This document shows positions 18,646 to 28,040 of a stretch of 64,000 nucleotides of DNA, one piece after another. The translations under genes and the position numbers were made by a program. This stretch comes from Vibrio sp. RE86 (lineage in GTDB: Bacteria > Pseudomonadota > Gammaproteobacteria > Enterobacterales > Vibrionaceae). Location: the NCBI RefSeq assembly GCF_013114545.1, contig NZ_VTXI01000009.1, positions 124,001 through 188,000 of the forward strand. Reading direction: 5' to 3'. The notes below the pieces were generated by a model that was given only the letters and a program-made list of their open reading frames with translations, searched no databases and was not told the origin of the DNA. Position 1 is the first letter of the stretch. Each line of letters starts with the position of its first letter.

Positions 18646-19251
18646 CTACTTATAAATACACAACATATCTAAGTAGCTTTGTGTCAGCTTGCTGATCGTC
18701 GCTTCATCTTGAGTACGGTTAGCCTGAACAAATAGTGAGTAGCAGATACCGTGGAACAGCGTTGCTAGATCGGTTGGATCATGGCTGTCACACACTTCAC
18801 CACGTTCAATCGATTTGATGAACATGTTCTGAACCAGTAGTTGGTTAGTACGGTTTGTCGTTACGAACAGCGGCCATACTTCATCGCGAGTTGATGCACT
18901 CCACTCAAACCAAACTTTAAGCCAGTGGCAGTCTTCAACAACCAATTTAACCATTTCGTTTGTTAGGTTAGTTAGATTGTCTTTTGCGTGTAGATCAAGG
19001 TCGATGTTGTCTGATAGGAAGTTTGAGAATTGACGAACAACATAGTTAAGCACATCGTCGACAAGATCTTCACGAGTCGGGAAGTAGTTAAACACGGTGG
19101 CAACTGAGACTTGAGCAATCTCTGCAATGTCAGCATGGCCGCCTCGACCAATACCACGGCGTGCAAATACTTCAAGTGAGATTTCCATCAATTGTTGCTT
19201 GCGCTTCTGAGGGGATAGACGCGTACGCGGACGTTTCGCTATAGAGTCCAT
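18646..19251 (-). CDS. luxR: Quorum-sensing master regulator, LuxR/OpaR/SmcR/HapR family
   Basis: TetR-type DNA-binding protein that controls high-cell-density behaviour in vibrios. The N-terminal helix-turn-helix (about 10-65) contains ARRGIGRGGHADIAEIAQ and VATVFNYFPTRED, which are nearly invariant in this family, and the C-terminal dimer/ligand domain contains WFEWSASTRDEVWPLFV. The frame opens at 19269, but the ATG at 19251 (MDSIAKRPRTRL) with AAGGAAA upstream is the family start, giving 201 residues. The protein stops at CIYK, a few residues earlier than the LuxR/SmcR ends I recall. The lpdA-luxR-hpt arrangement is usual in Harveyi-like vibrios. Confidence 0.96.
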   Translation of the reverse strand: MDSIAKRPRTRLSPQKRKQQLMEISLEVFARRGIGRGGHADIAEIAQVSVATVFNYFPTREDLVDDVLNYVVRQFSNFLSDNIDLDLHAKDNLTNLTNEMVKLVVEDCHWLKVWFEWSASTRDEVWPLFVTTNRTNQLLVQNMFIKSIERGEVCDSHDPTDLATLFHGICYSLFVQANRTQDEATISKLTQSYLDMLCIYK

Positions 19252-19260
19252 AGTTAATTT

Positions 19261-19300
19261 CCTTGCCAAATGAGTTAGTTATAATGTGGGCTTTGCCCTA
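19261..19300 (-). promoter_or_regulatory. luxR leader: probable Qrr sRNA target and small hairpin
   Basis: On the minus strand the leader reads GGGCAAAGCCC (a small hairpin at about 19289-19299) and then ACTAACTCATTTGGCAAGG up to the Shine-Dalgarno. ACTAAC and TCATTTGGC are complementary, with a short gap, to the conserved core of Vibrio Qrr RNAs as I recall it. Qrr pairing over the ribosome-binding site would block translation and promote decay at low cell density. Confidence 0.7.
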
Positions 19301-19336
19301 TTTAGTATTTTATTAGTTTTGCTTAATAGCTTTATG

Positions 19337-19365
19337 AGTGTAATGGTGCATATGGTCAAGGTCAA
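19337..19365 (-). promoter_or_regulatory. luxR sigma-70 promoter
   Basis: TTGACC (19360-19365), a 17-base spacer, and TACACT (19337-19342) on the minus strand. This would give a leader of about 80 bases containing the Qrr target. The remaining bases to hpt (19366-19566) must also hold the hpt promoter, which I could not place convincingly. Confidence 0.65.
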
Positions 19366-19566
19366 CGATTTCAGCTTATTTTATAGGCATCTTTGTTAAT
19401 ATCGTGCTAACGATCAATATGGTATGCAAACTGGTTTGGTGAATATTAAGAGCAAACGTTTTTCTCAGCGCTCGCTGGTGGTAAACTACGCGCTTGAATC
19501 ATCCAGACTGTCAAACCACTATCTATAATTACGGTCTAGGCAGCTAACGTGAAAAACGAGATAAGT

Positions 19567-20097
19567 ATGAAGCATACAGTAGAAGTCATGATTTCTGAGC
19601 AAGAAGTCAGTGAACGAGTTAAAGAATTAGGTAAACAGATTACTGAGCACTATCAAGGTAGTGAAGATCTAGTAATGGTAGGTCTATTGCGTGGATCGTT
19701 CGTATTCATGGCTGATTTAGCTCGTGCAATCGAGATTACTCACTGCGTTGATTTCATGACAGCATCAAGCTATGGCAACACAATGGAAAGCTCACGCGAT
19801 GTGCGCATCCTGAAAGATCTGGATGATGACATTAAAGGTAAAGACATTCTTCTTGTCGAAGACATTATTGATACGGGTAACACACTAAACAAAGTGAAAG
19901 AGATCTTATCTCTACGTGAACCTAAGTCTATTGAGATTTGTACGCTTCTTGATAAGCCGTCACGTCGTGAAGTGGATGTGGATGTTAAGTGGATTGGATT
20001 CGAGATCCCTGATGAGTTTGTTGTCGGTGTAGGTATCGATTACGCTCAGAAATACCGCCATCTTCCATACATCGGTAAAGTGGTACCACAAGAGTAA
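19567..20097 (+). CDS. hpt: Hypoxanthine phosphoribosyltransferase
   Basis: Purine salvage enzyme that converts hypoxanthine (and guanine less well) with PRPP to IMP/GMP. The PRPP loop [11 protein letters not shown] and the flexible-loop segment [15 protein letters not shown] are present, and the C-terminal [16 protein letters not shown] matches the enterobacterial Hpt. A GTG at 19549 extends the frame by six codons, but the ATG at 19567 (MKHTVEVMI) is the conserved start, giving 176 residues. Confidence 0.96.
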   Translation: MKHTVEVMISEQEVSERVKELGKQITEHYQGSEDLVMVGLLRGSFVFMADLARAIEITHCVDFMTASSYGNTMESSRDVRILKDLDDDIKGKDILLVEDIIDTGNTLNKVKEILSLREPKSIEICTLLDKPSRREVDVDVKWIGFEIPDEFVVGVGIDYAQKYRHLPYIGKVVPQE

Positions 20098-20124
20098 CAC
20101 TACTTGTACTGAGATGAATGTAAC

Positions 20125-20150
20125 AACGCCCGCTAACTCTAGCGGGCGTT
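20125..20150. terminator. Bidirectional terminator between hpt and can
   Basis: AACGCCCGCTA and TAGCGGGCGTT form a perfect GC-rich stem with a 4-base loop, followed by TCATTTTT. It lies between convergent genes. Confidence 0.85.
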
Positions 20151-20177
20151 TCATTTTTGACAGCTACATTGGTTTTA

Positions 20178-20846
20178 TTAGCGACAAAGCAGTTTGTATT
20201 CTGGGTTTAGAATCGTCTCCATCGCTTTCTGATAAGACTCTTCAACGGTTTCTCGTGAGTTTGAACGCACACCTAGGTATTCGAGCTTACCATCGCCAAT
20301 CCCATATACGACACCGTGTATCTCTACATCCTGACCGCGTTCCCATGCATTTTGCATAATGGTTGAGTTAGCTAGATTGTAGACTTGCTCTGCGACATTG
20401 ATTTCACCGAGCTTGTCTGCACGGTCTTGTTCGTTCATCTCTTCTAAATAAGGGCGATGTTTAAAGTACAGATCGCGAATATGCAGTAGCCAGTTATTGA
20501 TCAAGCCAAGTTGAGGATTATCAATCGCTGCTTTCACACCGCCACAGCCGTAGTGGCCGCATACAATGATATGCTTTACCTTGAGAACATCGACAGCGTA
20601 CTGAACCACAGAAAGGCAGTTTAAATCGGTGTGAATGACTTGGTTGGCGACATTTCGGTGAACAAACAGTTCGCCAGAGTAGAGGCCTGTTAATCGTTCT
20701 GCAGGGACTCGGCTGTCAGAACAACCAATCCATAAAAAGCCCGGACTTTGCCCTTCTTCCAAGTTGGTAAAGTATTCTGGATGTTCAGCTTTGATTGAAT
20801 CTGACCACTTAGAATTGTTCTCAAATAGCTGTTTTATTTCCGGCAT
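20178..20846 (-). CDS. can: Beta-class carbonic anhydrase
   Basis: Cytoplasmic zinc enzyme interconverting CO2 and bicarbonate, supplying bicarbonate for carboxylations. The Zn ligands Cys42, Asp44 (CSDSR, with Arg46), His98 and Cys101 (CGHYGCGG) are all present. The 222 residues match the E. coli Can length. It is divergent from a SulP-type anion transporter across 381 bases, a pairing that suggests bicarbonate metabolism. Confidence 0.96.
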   Translation of the reverse strand: MPEIKQLFENNSKWSDSIKAEHPEYFTNLEEGQSPGFLWIGCSDSRVPAERLTGLYSGELFVHRNVANQVIHTDLNCLSVVQYAVDVLKVKHIIVCGHYGCGGVKAAIDNPQLGLINNWLLHIRDLYFKHRPYLEEMNEQDRADKLGEINVAEQVYNLANSTIMQNAWERGQDVEIHGVVYGIGDGKLEYLGVRSNSRETVEESYQKAMETILNPEYKLLCR

Positions 20847-21227
20847 CTTCTGTGCAATCCTTCAAAAATTCTTGCATCACTATACACAATGTTACAATTT
20901 CATTCCTGTTAAACTTGGTTGAAACGGCACTCATCTGACGTGTTTGAGCGCTAAAAATCATAAACTTAGCACTCATCCTAACTAACAGTTATAACGTATG
21001 AGTTATGAGATGTGATTAACACTTATCTCTCTTGAGTAACATTTGGTAAAGTGATGAAGTTAGCTACATTTCGCAGCAATTTACTTACATTTTGTGTGTA
21101 AATTGGCAGCAAGGTTCAGGGTTATTTGTTGTACTACCTAGTGTATAGCAGCATGCCTTAAAAGTAAGATGTCGTTATTGCACCTAATCAAGCTTGATGG
21201 TGCGTTTTAATAGCAGGGAGCAACGTT
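20847..21227. other. Divergent intergenic region can / sulP
   Basis: 381 AT-rich bases that must hold the promoters of both genes. I see short palindromic patches (for example ATTTAC...GTAAAT at about 21080-21105) but no motif that I can assign to a known regulator, no ORF with coding character and no strong terminator. Confidence 0.5.
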
Positions 21228-22898
21228 GTGTTCGCTAGTCGTTTTGAAGACATGAATCTCAAAGGAGATATGTTTGGTGGTGTCACTACCGCAATTATCT
21301 CTCTACCTTTAGCACTCGCATTTGGTGTTGCATCAGGAGCAGGCGCTGAAGCCGGTCTCTGGGGAGCTATCATGGTGGGCTTGTTTGCCGCACTGTTTGG
21401 TGGTTCAAATACGTTGATCTCAGAGCCTACCGGCCCAATGACAGTGATCATGACTGCGGTGCTGACCAGCATGATGGCCAAATACCCAGAAACAGGCATG
21501 GCCATGACCTTCACAGTGGTTATGATGGCCGGTGCATTTCAGGTATTACTCGGCACTTTAAAACTTGGTAAATACGTCACTTTGATGCCATATAGCGTGA
21601 TCTCCGGTTTTATGTCGGGAATTGGCGTTATTTTAATTATTCTCCAGCTCTCTCCTTTGTTAGGTCATGCCGCGCCTTCTGGTGGGGTCATGGGCACGCT
21701 TTCAGCTCTGCCAGATACTGTTGCCAACATGAAGTTCAGTGAACTGTTTCTTGGTTTACTTACGCTCGGTATCTTGTTCTTCTTTCCTAAGAAATATCGT
21801 AGATATGTTCCAGCTCAATTAGTCGCCTTAGTGGCGGTAACTCTGCTATCAGTAATCGTCTTTGATACTGATTCAATTCGTCGTATCGGTGAAATTCCTG
21901 CCGGTCTGCCGTCACTTGTTATTCCGCATATTGATGCTTCTATGTTCACTGAAATGGTGATTGATGCGTTAGTGCTGGGTACATTAGGTTGTATTGATAC
22001 GCTGCTTACGGCGGTTATTGGTGACTCTTTAACACGTAAAGAGCACGACTCGGATAAAGAACTGCGTGGTCAAGGCCTTGCCAACATCATCTCTGGTCTA
22101 TTTGGCGCTTTGCCTGGTGCGGGTGCGACTATGGGCACAGTGACCAACATCCAAGTTGGTGCTCGCTCTCCTCTTTCTGGGGTAATTCGTGCATTAATGT
22201 TGGCTCTAGTAGTACTGGTTGCTGGTGGTTTAACTGAGCCAATTCCAATGGCTGTTTTGGCAGGTATTGCGGTGTATGTTGGTTTCAACATTCTTGACTG
22301 GAGCTTTATTCAGCGAGCTCATAGAGTGAGTTTTGCGGGCATGGCGATCATGTACGGCGTGATGTTACTGACCGTATTTGTTGACTTGATTGTTGCTGTT
22401 GGCCTTGGTGTCTTTATCTCGAATATTATTATTATTGAGCGATTGAGCCGTGAACAGGCGCGCCAAGTGAAAGCGATCAGTGATGCTGATGAAGATGATG
22501 TGCCTTTATCTGACAGTGAGCGTGGTCTGCTTGATATGGCCAATGGGAAAGTATTGTTCTTCTACCTATCTGGGCCGATGATCTTTAGTGTTTCTAAAGC
22601 GATCTCCCGTCAGCATACCAGTATCTCTGACTATGAAGTCATGATCCTTGATCTTACCGATGTACCAATGATTGACGTTACCGTCGGTCTGGCTTTGGAA
22701 AATGCGATTAAAGATGCACTTGATGCCAATTGTGAAGTGTACTTACTGTGTCCTAATCAGAGAACGCGTGAGCAGCTAGAAAAATTCCATGTGATTGACC
22801 TCGTTCCAGATGAAAATACCTTCAAGTTCCGCTACGAGGCCTTAAAGGCGGCGATTAAGCATGTTGATCGTGATGAGCATCAGGCTAAAGTTGTTTAA
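21228..22898 (+). CDS. SulP-family anion transporter with STAS domain
   Basis: Inner-membrane transporter of the SLC26/SulP family. It has the N-terminal family signature around GDMFGGVTTAIISLPLALAFGVASG and SEPTGPMTVI, about ten or more hydrophobic segments to residue 410, and a C-terminal cytoplasmic STAS domain (about 430-550). The start is GTG at 21228 with GGGAG upstream. SulP proteins carry sulfate, bicarbonate or dicarboxylates; the sequence alone does not tell which. Its divergent carbonic anhydrase neighbour makes bicarbonate the best guess (inference). Confidence 0.88.
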   Translation: MFASRFEDMNLKGDMFGGVTTAIISLPLALAFGVASGAGAEAGLWGAIMVGLFAALFGGSNTLISEPTGPMTVIMTAVLTSMMAKYPETGMAMTFTVVMMAGAFQVLLGTLKLGKYVTLMPYSVISGFMSGIGVILIILQLSPLLGHAAPSGGVMGTLSALPDTVANMKFSELFLGLLTLGILFFFPKKYRRYVPAQLVALVAVTLLSVIVFDTDSIRRIGEIPAGLPSLVIPHIDASMFTEMVIDALVLGTLGCIDTLLTAVIGDSLTRKEHDSDKELRGQGLANIISGLFGALPGAGATMGTVTNIQVGARSPLSGVIRALMLALVVLVAGGLTEPIPMAVLAGIAVYVGFNILDWSFIQRAHRVSFAGMAIMYGVMLLTVFVDLIVAVGLGVFISNIIIIERLSREQARQVKAISDADEDDVPLSDSERGLLDMANGKVLFFYLSGPMIFSVSKAISRQHTSISDYEVMILDLTDVPMIDVTVGLALENAIKDALDANCEVYLLCPNQRTREQLEKFHVIDLVPDENTFKFRYEALKAAIKHVDRDEHQAKVV

Positions 22899-22922
22899 AA
22901 GCGTATAGAAAAACCGAAAATG

Positions 22923-22958
22923 AGCGCCACTGTAGTACCGACTGCAGTGGCGCTTTTT
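22923..22958 (+). terminator. Rho-independent terminator of the SulP gene
   Basis: AGCGCCACTG and CAGTGGCGCT form a perfect 10-bp stem with a 12-base loop followed by TTTTATTT. Confidence 0.9.
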
Positions 22959-23066
22959 ATTTCTGGCAGTTCTATTATTTCGAATAGTTTGGAAAGGTTT
23001 AATTGTAATCATCGTCATTCAACGATAGACTAGCCAGAATTAAATGAGCAATGGCGACCTCACAGT

Positions 23067-23984
23067 ATGTACGCATTAGAAATTGAGAATCTTCGAAAAA
23101 CCTATGCAGGTGGTTTCGAGGCACTAAAAGGCATTAGTTTAAGTGTCAAAAAAGGCGATTTTTACGCGCTATTAGGTCCAAATGGGGCAGGCAAGTCGAC
23201 AACGATCGGTATCATTTCATCTTTGGTTAACAAAACCCAAGGTCAGGTGAAGGTCTTTGGGTTTGATATCGACCAAGATCTAGAGTTAGCGAAACAAAAT
23301 CTTGGCCTTGTTCCACAAGAGTTCAACTTCAACCAATTTGAAACGGTTGAGCAGATTGTGATGCAACAGGCGGGTTACTACGGTGTTTCTAAAGCACTAG
23401 CGAAAGAACGTGCACAAAAGTACCTAACTAAGCTCGATCTATGGGAAAAGCGCAGTGAACGTGCTCGAAGCCTATCGGGTGGTATGAAACGTCGTTTAAT
23501 GATCGCACGTGCTCTGATGCATGAGCCTCAGCTTTTGATTCTTGATGAGCCAACAGCAGGGGTTGATATCGAACTTCGTCGTTCAATGTGGGAGTTCCTC
23601 AAAGAGATCAATTCTGAGCAGGGCATTACTATCATCCTAACGACTCACTACCTCGAAGAAGCGGAAATGCTGTGTCGCAATATTGGCATCATCAATAAGG
23701 GTGAATTGATCGAAAATACCACCATGAAAGCGCTACTTGGAAAGCTTCATGTTGAAACCTTTATTTTAGATCTAGAAGAAGGCACACCTGAACCAACGAT
23801 TGAAGGGGTGAATAGCCAAACATACATGAATGGCTCGCTTGAAATAGAGATCGAGAAGACTCAAGGTTTGAATGCAATCTTTACTCAGTTAACAGAGCAA
23901 GGCGTTAAAGTACTTTCGATGCGTAATAAAGCCAACCGCTTGGAAGAGCTCTTTGTCAGCATCGTACGTGAGGGGAGTAAATAA
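23067..23984 (+). CDS. yadG: ABC exporter ATP-binding protein (YadG-like)
   Basis: ATPase of a two-gene ABC-2 type exporter. Walker A is GPNGAGKST, the signature is LSGGM, and Walker B is LLILDEPTAGVD, with the downstream His of the H-loop in TTHYLEEAE. The C-terminal about 80 residues form the regulatory extension typical of drug/polysaccharide-type ABC-2 ATPases. The 305-residue length and the neighbouring permease match the YadGH pair. The transported substrate is unknown. Confidence 0.9.
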   Translation: MYALEIENLRKTYAGGFEALKGISLSVKKGDFYALLGPNGAGKSTTIGIISSLVNKTQGQVKVFGFDIDQDLELAKQNLGLVPQEFNFNQFETVEQIVMQQAGYYGVSKALAKERAQKYLTKLDLWEKRSERARSLSGGMKRRLMIARALMHEPQLLILDEPTAGVDIELRRSMWEFLKEINSEQGITIILTTHYLEEAEMLCRNIGIINKGELIENTTMKALLGKLHVETFILDLEEGTPEPTIEGVNSQTYMNGSLEIEIEKTQGLNAIFTQLTEQGVKVLSMRNKANRLEELFVSIVREGSK

Positions 23985-23985
23985 G

Positions 23986-24756
23986 ATGTACCAACTATAC
24001 TGGACTGCCTTTTGCAGCTTACTTACCAAAGAGATCAATCGCTTTACTCGTATCTGGGTGCAAACGTTAGTTCCACCAGCGATTACGATGACCTTGTACT
24101 TCATCATCTTTGGTAGCTTGATCGGTTCACGCATCGGTGAAATGAACGGCTTTAGCTACATGGAATATATTGTGCCGGGCCTTATTATGATGTCGGTGAT
24201 CACCAACTCCTACTCGAATGTAGCGTCGTCGTTCTTTAGCTCTAAATTTCAGAGAAATATTGAAGAACTACTTGTTGCGCCGGTACCAAACTACGTGATC
24301 ATAGCGGGTTATGTGATGGGCGGAGTTGTACGTGGTCTGCTGGTTGGTGCGATCGTTACTTTTGTATCGCTATTCTTTGTTGATCTTCAAGTTGAGCATT
24401 GGGGAATTATCATTGCGACCGTGTTTTTAACATCCGTTGTATTTGCTCTTGGTGGACTGATCAATGCGGTATTTGCTCGCACTTACGATGATATTTCAAT
24501 TATCCCGACTTTCGTGCTGACGCCACTGACTTATCTTGGCGGTGTATTCTACTCAATCAGTTTACTGCCTGATTTTTGGCAAGTTGTCTCAAAGATTAAC
24601 CCAATCGTCTACATGGTGAATGCTTTCCGTTATGGCTTCTTGGGCGTATCCGATGTTGGGATCGTGACGTCATTTAGCGTGCTTGGCCTATTTGTTGTCG
24701 CCCTGTATGCCGTCGCGCATTATTTAGTGACAAAAGGCATCGGACTGAGAAGTTAA
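23986..24756 (+). CDS. yadH: ABC-2 type exporter permease (YadH-like)
   Basis: Six-helix inner-membrane permease partnered with the upstream ATPase. The ABC-2 signature region is visible (TYDDISIIPTFVLTPLTYLGGVFYSISLLP, followed by NPIVYMVNAFRYGFLG). Reading frames extend upstream into yadG, but the ATG at 23986, one base after the yadG stop and preceded by AGGGGAG, is the sensible start (256 residues). Translational coupling is likely. Confidence 0.92.
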   Translation: MYQLYWTAFCSLLTKEINRFTRIWVQTLVPPAITMTLYFIIFGSLIGSRIGEMNGFSYMEYIVPGLIMMSVITNSYSNVASSFFSSKFQRNIEELLVAPVPNYVIIAGYVMGGVVRGLLVGAIVTFVSLFFVDLQVEHWGIIIATVFLTSVVFALGGLINAVFARTYDDISIIPTFVLTPLTYLGGVFYSISLLPDFWQVVSKINPIVYMVNAFRYGFLGVSDVGIVTSFSVLGLFVVALYAVAHYLVTKGIGLRS

Positions 24757-24767
24757 CAAAACAAGTC

Positions 24768-24795
24768 AGAGCAGCTTTTATCGCTGCTCTTTTTA
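24768..24795 (+). terminator. Rho-independent terminator after yadH
   Basis: AGAGCAGC and GCTGCTCT around a 7-base loop, then TTTTT. Confidence 0.88.
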
Positions 24796-24853
24796 CATTT
24801 TTTAGACACCCACTTTGTTATTTTAGGGGTTGCCGTACCAAATAGGTAGCCTT

Positions 24854-25783
24854 ATGAAAATTGTTCAATCTCCTCCCTTCTCTATCCAAATGCTATTGCC
24901 CCAGTATTGGCCTGTGTGGCTAGCATTTGGTGTCTTGTATGTCGTGGTCAATATTCTTCCCTATTGTATTTTACGAAAATTAGGTGAAGGTATTGGGAAG
25001 GTTGCCTTCTTATTGATGAAGCGTCGCCGATTTATAGCCAAACGCAATTTGATGGTTTGTTTCCCTCAATATTCTGAACAAGAGTGTGAACGTCTGGTCG
25101 TGCAAAATTTTGGATATACAGGTATGGCATTGATCGAAACTGGAATGGCATGGTTTTGGCCCGAGTGGAGAATAAAGCGCATAGTATCAATCGTAGGAAA
25201 AGAGAAGATGCTTGCTCAACAGGAAGCCGGACGAGGCGTTCTAGTTATTTGCAGTCATCATTTAAATTTGGAGTTAACGGCACGTATCTTTAGCCAGTTT
25301 GCCTTAGGCTATGGCGTTTATCGACCTAATTCAAACCCAGTTTATGAGTTTATTCAGCATAGAGGGAGAACGAGAAAGGGCCATAAGATGATTGATCGAA
25401 AAGATATTAAATCGATGCTCAAGGTTTTGAAAAATGGTCATAGACTTTGGTATTTGCCTGACCATGATTACGGCCCAGAATCGTCAGTCTTTGCACCGTT
25501 TTTTGGTGTGGTAGATGCAGCAAGCACGGCTGGTTCGAGTATGTTGATTGATGCGAGTAAATGTGCGGTTATTTCTGGAGTCACAGTCCAAAGTGAAGGG
25601 CACTATACGCTTAATATTGGATCTGACTTGAGTAGCCAGTTTGAGCGGAGAGATCCAATCAAGACGGCTAGCATTTTAAACAAAGAACTGGAAGGTATGA
25701 TCAGTCGAGATATTCCCGCTTGGATGTGGCTGCACAAACGGTTTAAAACTCGTCCTGAAGGTGAAGTTTGTATCTATAGCTAA
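24854..25783 (+). CDS. LpxL/LpxM-type lipid A late acyltransferase
   Basis: Membrane-associated acyltransferase that adds a secondary acyl chain to Kdo-lipid A or a lipid A precursor. One N-terminal transmembrane helix is followed by the catalytic HX4E motif in CSHHLNLEL, then the conserved YRPNSNPVYEFI, the DHDYGPESSVFAPFFG segment and IPAWMWLHKRFKTRP at the C-terminus. All of these resemble LpxL/LpxP, at 309 residues. The ATG at 24854 with AGGTAG upstream is preferred to the TTG at 24830. Which acyl chain and position it serves cannot be told here; vibrios carry several paralogues. Confidence 0.88.
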   Translation: MKIVQSPPFSIQMLLPQYWPVWLAFGVLYVVVNILPYCILRKLGEGIGKVAFLLMKRRRFIAKRNLMVCFPQYSEQECERLVVQNFGYTGMALIETGMAWFWPEWRIKRIVSIVGKEKMLAQQEAGRGVLVICSHHLNLELTARIFSQFALGYGVYRPNSNPVYEFIQHRGRTRKGHKMIDRKDIKSMLKVLKNGHRLWYLPDHDYGPESSVFAPFFGVVDAASTAGSSMLIDASKCAVISGVTVQSEGHYTLNIGSDLSSQFERRDPIKTASILNKELEGMISRDIPAWMWLHKRFKTRPEGEVCIYS

Positions 25784-25809
25784 AAAGGTCGACATTATGT
25801 CGACCTTTT
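25783..25809. terminator. Bidirectional terminator between the acyltransferase and panC
   Basis: AAAAGGTCGAC and GTCGACCTTTT form a perfect 11-bp stem with a 5-base loop and T/A tails on both sides, between convergent genes. Confidence 0.9.
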
Positions 25810-25823
25810 ATTGTGTTTTACGA

Positions 25824-26726
25824 CTATTCAGCCGACTCAGGCACTTCTTCCGTACTATCATCTTCCTTAGTTTCTACTGCCATCTCTACAACTTGGTTGT
25901 CGATTAGGCGAGCTTTACCAAGGAATGCGGACATTAGAATGACCGCTTGAGTTGTCTCTTCTGTGATGGCTTGCAGAGTACGTGCATCACGGATAAAGAT
26001 CTCGTCAGGTTGAAGGCCCGCAGCGCGTAGCTGATCGCTCGCATCTTCAATCACTGAAGCATAATCATCTCGGCCACCACGCATTGCACTGCTGATCCAA
26101 CGCATTGTGCGAGCCAAAACAGGTGCTCGTTGGCGTTCATCAATCGTTAGCAAGCCGTTGCGTGAGCTCATTGCTAGACCGTCCATTTCACGAACGGTTG
26201 GCACACCGACGATTTCGATATCCATTGCGAGGTCTTCGCTCATCTTGCGAATAACAGCAAGCTGCTGGAAATCTTTCTCACCAAAACACGCTACGTCAGG
26301 TTGTACGATGTTAAACAGCTTAGTGACAACCGTCGCCACACCACGGAAGTGACCAGGGCGAGAAGCGCCTTCTAGGATATTTGATAATCCTGGTACTTCA
26401 ACCGAGCTTTGAGTTTCTACACCATTTGGGTAAATAATCTCAGGCGTTGGTGTGAATACCAGTTCAACGCCTTCTCCGTTAAGTTTGTTCAGGTCGTCTT
26501 CAAGTGTACGTGGATAATTGTTGAGATCGTCTGCACGGTCAAACTGCATAGGGTTCACAAAGATGCTTACCACTACGATATCAGCGTGCTTGCGTGCTTC
26601 ACGTACTAGAGTGAGGTGCCCTTCATGTAGGTTACCCATCGTAGGAACAAAGGCCACTTTACGACCATCACGCTTGTACTGTTTAACTTGCTCTCTTAGA
26701 GCGGTAATTTCAGCAAAAGTTTGCAT
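25824..26726 (-). CDS. panC: Pantothenate synthetase
   Basis: Condenses pantoate and beta-alanine with ATP to give pantothenate. Nucleotidyltransferase signatures are the HxGH-like LHEGHLTLV and the KMSKS-like MSSRNGLL. The core ends near residue 283 and is followed by a short acidic tail rich in Glu, Asp and Ser, likely disordered and not essential. AAGGAA precedes the ATG. It follows panB after 11 bases in the panB-panC operon. Confidence 0.96.
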   Translation of the reverse strand: MQTFAEITALREQVKQYKRDGRKVAFVPTMGNLHEGHLTLVREARKHADIVVVSIFVNPMQFDRADDLNNYPRTLEDDLNKLNGEGVELVFTPTPEIIYPNGVETQSSVEVPGLSNILEGASRPGHFRGVATVVTKLFNIVQPDVACFGEKDFQQLAVIRKMSEDLAMDIEIVGVPTVREMDGLAMSSRNGLLTIDERQRAPVLARTMRWISSAMRGGRDDYASVIEDASDQLRAAGLQPDEIFIRDARTLQAITEETTQAVILMSAFLGKARLIDNQVVEMAVETKEDDSTEEVPESAE

Positions 26727-26737
26727 GGCAAAATTCC

Positions 26738-27532
26738 TTACGCGATTGTGTGTGCTTCATCAGGGAAGACACCGCTTTCCACTTCTTCCTTGTATTTAGC
26801 TACTGCTTTACGCATATCGCCTGTTTCTGCAAGGAAGTTTTTCGAGAATTTTGGCATGTAGTTCGCTGAAATTCCAAACATATCGTGCATAACTAAGATT
26901 TGGCCATCAGTAACATTACCAGCCCCGATACCAATCACAGGTACATCACACACTTCAGTGATACGAGCGGCAAGTTCTTGAGGTACGCACTCTAGCAAGA
27001 TGATTTGAGCACCAGCTTCTTGAAGTGCAAGTGCATCACGTACCATGCGGTCCGCTTTGTCTTGCTCACGGCCCTGTACTTTAAATCCGCCAAAAATATT
27101 GACTGACTGAGGCGTTAACCCTAAGTGAGCACAAACGGGAACGGCGCGCTCTGTAAGCATTTTCACGGTGTCGACCAACCAGTCGCCACCTTCAATTTTC
27201 ACCATGTTAGCGCCAGCACGCATTAGAGCCGCAGCGCTCTCACACGCTTGCTCAGGCGTTGCGTAGCTCATAAATGGCATATCGGCCATAAGTAGACAGT
27301 TTGGGCTACCAGCGCGTACACAGCGCGTGTGGTAAGCAATATCTTCTACTGTGACAGGCAACGTCGAAGATTCGCCTTGTAAAACCATGCCTAAAGAGTC
27401 GCCGACAAGCAGTACAGGCATCTCTTGGCTTTCGAACAATTGAGCAAAGCTCGCATCGTACGCGGTAGAAGTGGCAAATTTACGACCTTCTTGCTTCCAT
27501 TTCATCAGGTCATTGATGGAAATTTTTTTCAT
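26738..27532 (-). CDS. panB: 3-methyl-2-oxobutanoate hydroxymethyltransferase
   Basis: Transfers a hydroxymethyl group from methylene-tetrahydrofolate to ketoisovalerate to form ketopantoate, the committed step to pantothenate. It is a TIM barrel with the Mg-binding and substrate residues in [18 protein letters not shown] and [12 protein letters not shown]. The 264-residue length is typical. AAGGAA lies upstream of the ATG. folK ends 22 bases away, upstream on the same strand, so pcnB-folK-panB-panC are read as one cluster. Confidence 0.97.
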   Translation of the reverse strand: MKKISINDLMKWKQEGRKFATSTAYDASFAQLFESQEMPVLLVGDSLGMVLQGESSTLPVTVEDIAYHTRCVRAGSPNCLLMADMPFMSYATPEQACESAAALMRAGANMVKIEGGDWLVDTVKMLTERAVPVCAHLGLTPQSVNIFGGFKVQGREQDKADRMVRDALALQEAGAQIILLECVPQELAARITEVCDVPVIGIGAGNVTDGQILVMHDMFGISANYMPKFSKNFLAETGDMRKAVAKYKEEVESGVFPDEAHTIA

Positions 27533-27554
27533 GATTGTTCCTTACAGGAGTTGG

Positions 27555-28040
27555 CTATGATTGCCAAATACGCAGACCGTTTTGGTCAACGACTTTCAAT
27601 AGGTCGTCCAGTCTGGTCCCACATGGGAGGGTTAAATTTGGTGCGATCTCTGCGAGCGGGTAGAGCACGAATTCACGCTCTTTCATTCCATAGTGAGGAA
27701 CAGTCAAACGCTCGGAATCCATCACCTCATTGCCATAAAGAAGAATATCGAGATCTAAGGTTCTTGGCCCCCAGCGTTCCTCTTTACGGACGCGCCCTTG
27801 CTCTAGCTCAATTGTTTGAGTGCAATCGAGCAGTTCAAGTGGCGTTAATTCTGTTTTGAGCTCGACAACAGCATTGATATAGTCAGGCTGATTTTGCGGC
27901 CCCATTGGTGTGCTGCTGTAAAGCGAAGAGACCTGAACGAATTCAGACCTTGGTAAGTGTTTTAATGCTTCAATCGCCACATTGGCTTGCGAGACAGGAT
28001 CGCCAAGATTACTGCCTACCGCGATAAATACCGTGATCAT
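27555..28040 (-). CDS. folK: 6-hydroxymethyl-7,8-dihydropterin pyrophosphokinase
   Basis: Activates the pterin for folate synthesis by pyrophosphate transfer from ATP. The hallmark [12 protein letters not shown] segment (the Mg-binding Asp pair) and the N-terminal VGSNLGDP are present. At 161 residues it is standard. Its ATG overlaps the pcnB stop by four bases, indicating translational coupling. Confidence 0.96.
   Translation of the reverse strand: MITVFIAVGSNLGDPVSQANVAIEALKHLPRSEFVQVSSLYSSTPMGPQNQPDYINAVVELKTELTPLELLDCTQTIELEQGRVRKEERWGPRTLDLDILLYGNEVMDSERLTVPHYGMKEREFVLYPLAEIAPNLTLPCGTRLDDLLKVVDQNGLRIWQS

Noticed and set aside
19300..19330. Possible LuxR autoregulatory box in the luxR leader (TTATTAGTTTTGCTTAATA)
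   Set aside because: It resembles the TTATTGAT-type palindrome only loosely, and AT-rich Vibrio leaders give many such matches.
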